46,696 bases of DNA from assembly GCA_026713545.1 (NCBI GenBank), contig JAPOOG010000017.1, forward strand, positions 1 through 46,696. The letters are read 5' to 3'. Under the pieces are notes generated by a model. The model saw only the letters and a list, made by a program, of their open reading frames with translations. It had not been told where the DNA came from and ran no database searches. Of this stretch, positions 46,631-46,696 are shown piece after piece; position 1 is the first letter of the stretch, and each line of letters opens with the position of its first letter. The position numbers and the translations under genes were made by a program. This DNA is from Bryobacterales bacterium (GTDB lineage Bacteria; Acidobacteriota; Terriglobia; Bryobacterales; UBA6623).

Positions 46631-46696
46631 CAATACGGCCTGTAAGGTTTTTTACGAATCACGGCTTTTTTGGCCTTTTCCGTTCACCGGCCGTCA
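46631..46696. repeat. Fragment of variant element A at the window edge
   Basis: AATACGGCCTGTAAGG, an inserted ACGAATCACGGC word, and CCGTTCACCGGCCGTCA match the middle of the variant copies (32268-32287 and 33472-33498). It continues beyond the window. Confidence 0.6.

Larger units (their letters stand above)
46060..46696. other. Repeat-rich non-coding region to the window end
   Basis: No credible gene in these 637 bp. It contains two copies of a 55-bp repeat (46271-46325 and 46499-46553), two GGGAATCATCCGG words (46139-46151 and 46563-46575), several CACGAATCACGGC words (46436-46470, 46648-46668), and at the end a fragment of the variant element A (46631-46696). Confidence 0.6.

Overview
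The window is about 60% GC bacterial chromosomal DNA, densely coding, with many exported redox and degradative proteins. Families typical of Acidobacteriota (Solibacter/Bryobacterales type) and Planctomycetes are abundant: DUF1080, DUF1501, the cytochrome-like DUF1549/DUF1553 (PSD1) proteins, GMC oxidoreductase with a gluconate-dehydrogenase-type small subunit, and Gfo/Idh/MocA proteins with twin-arginine-like leaders. The housekeeping block tgt-yajC-secD-secF followed by tonB-exbB-exbD-exbD points to a diderm. A Bryobacterales-like acidobacterium is my best inference; no rRNA or tRNA is present to confirm it.

Layout. 1-3.2 kb: end of a propeller-like protein, an exported DUF1080 protein, then a histidine kinase with a response regulator whose output domain is an XRE-type helix-turn-helix. 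3.3-7.8 kb (minus strand): an oxidative sugar/polyol cluster (Gfo/Idh, GMC oxidoreductase, small subunit, SDR). 8.0-19.6 kb (plus strand): S58 aminopeptidase, tgt, yajC, secD, secF, tonB, exbB, two exbD, a TPR lipoprotein, then the bifunctional ppGpp enzyme Rel. 19.8-23.2 kb: exported RidA-like protein (minus), biotin carboxylase, biotin carrier protein, DnaC-like ATPase. 23.4-32.1 kb: exported right-handed beta-helix protein (minus), a diheme cytochrome c with a PQQ dehydrogenase (plus), and a four-gene minus-strand cluster (ankyrin cytochrome, heme-motif toroid protein, DUF1080, PKD-domain protein). 32.4-33.1 kb: a VapBC toxin-antitoxin pair. 33.6-44.4 kb: two divergent PSD1-DUF1501 pairs sharing one 177-bp promoter region; the minus-strand PSD1 gene is split by a complete IS21-family element. 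44.6-46.1 kb: a porin-like barrel and a small coiled-coil membrane protein, then about 640 bp of repeat-rich non-coding DNA to the window end.

How it fits together. Most genes serve envelope biology: protein export (YajC, SecD, SecF), energised outer-membrane transport (TonB, ExbB, ExbD), and extracytoplasmic oxidation with cytochrome-type acceptors. The PSD1-DUF1501 pairs and DUF1080 proteins are the usual, poorly understood secreted degradation repertoire of this type of organism.

The most unusual signal is not a gene. Intergenic spaces carry several dispersed repeat families. One is a 180-200 bp palindromic element with inverted ends of 18-20 bp (23227-23405 and 42761-42963). A related variant occurs twice in direct orientation on either side of VapBC (32138-32398 and 33401-33603). 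Others are a roughly 75-bp palindromic repeat (19574-19646, 44438-44512), a 55-bp repeat pair near the window end, and scattered ATTCGTG-type motifs. There is also an 84-bp tandem duplication at the cytochrome/PQQ dehydrogenase junction and a 23-bp tandem repeat between secD and secF.
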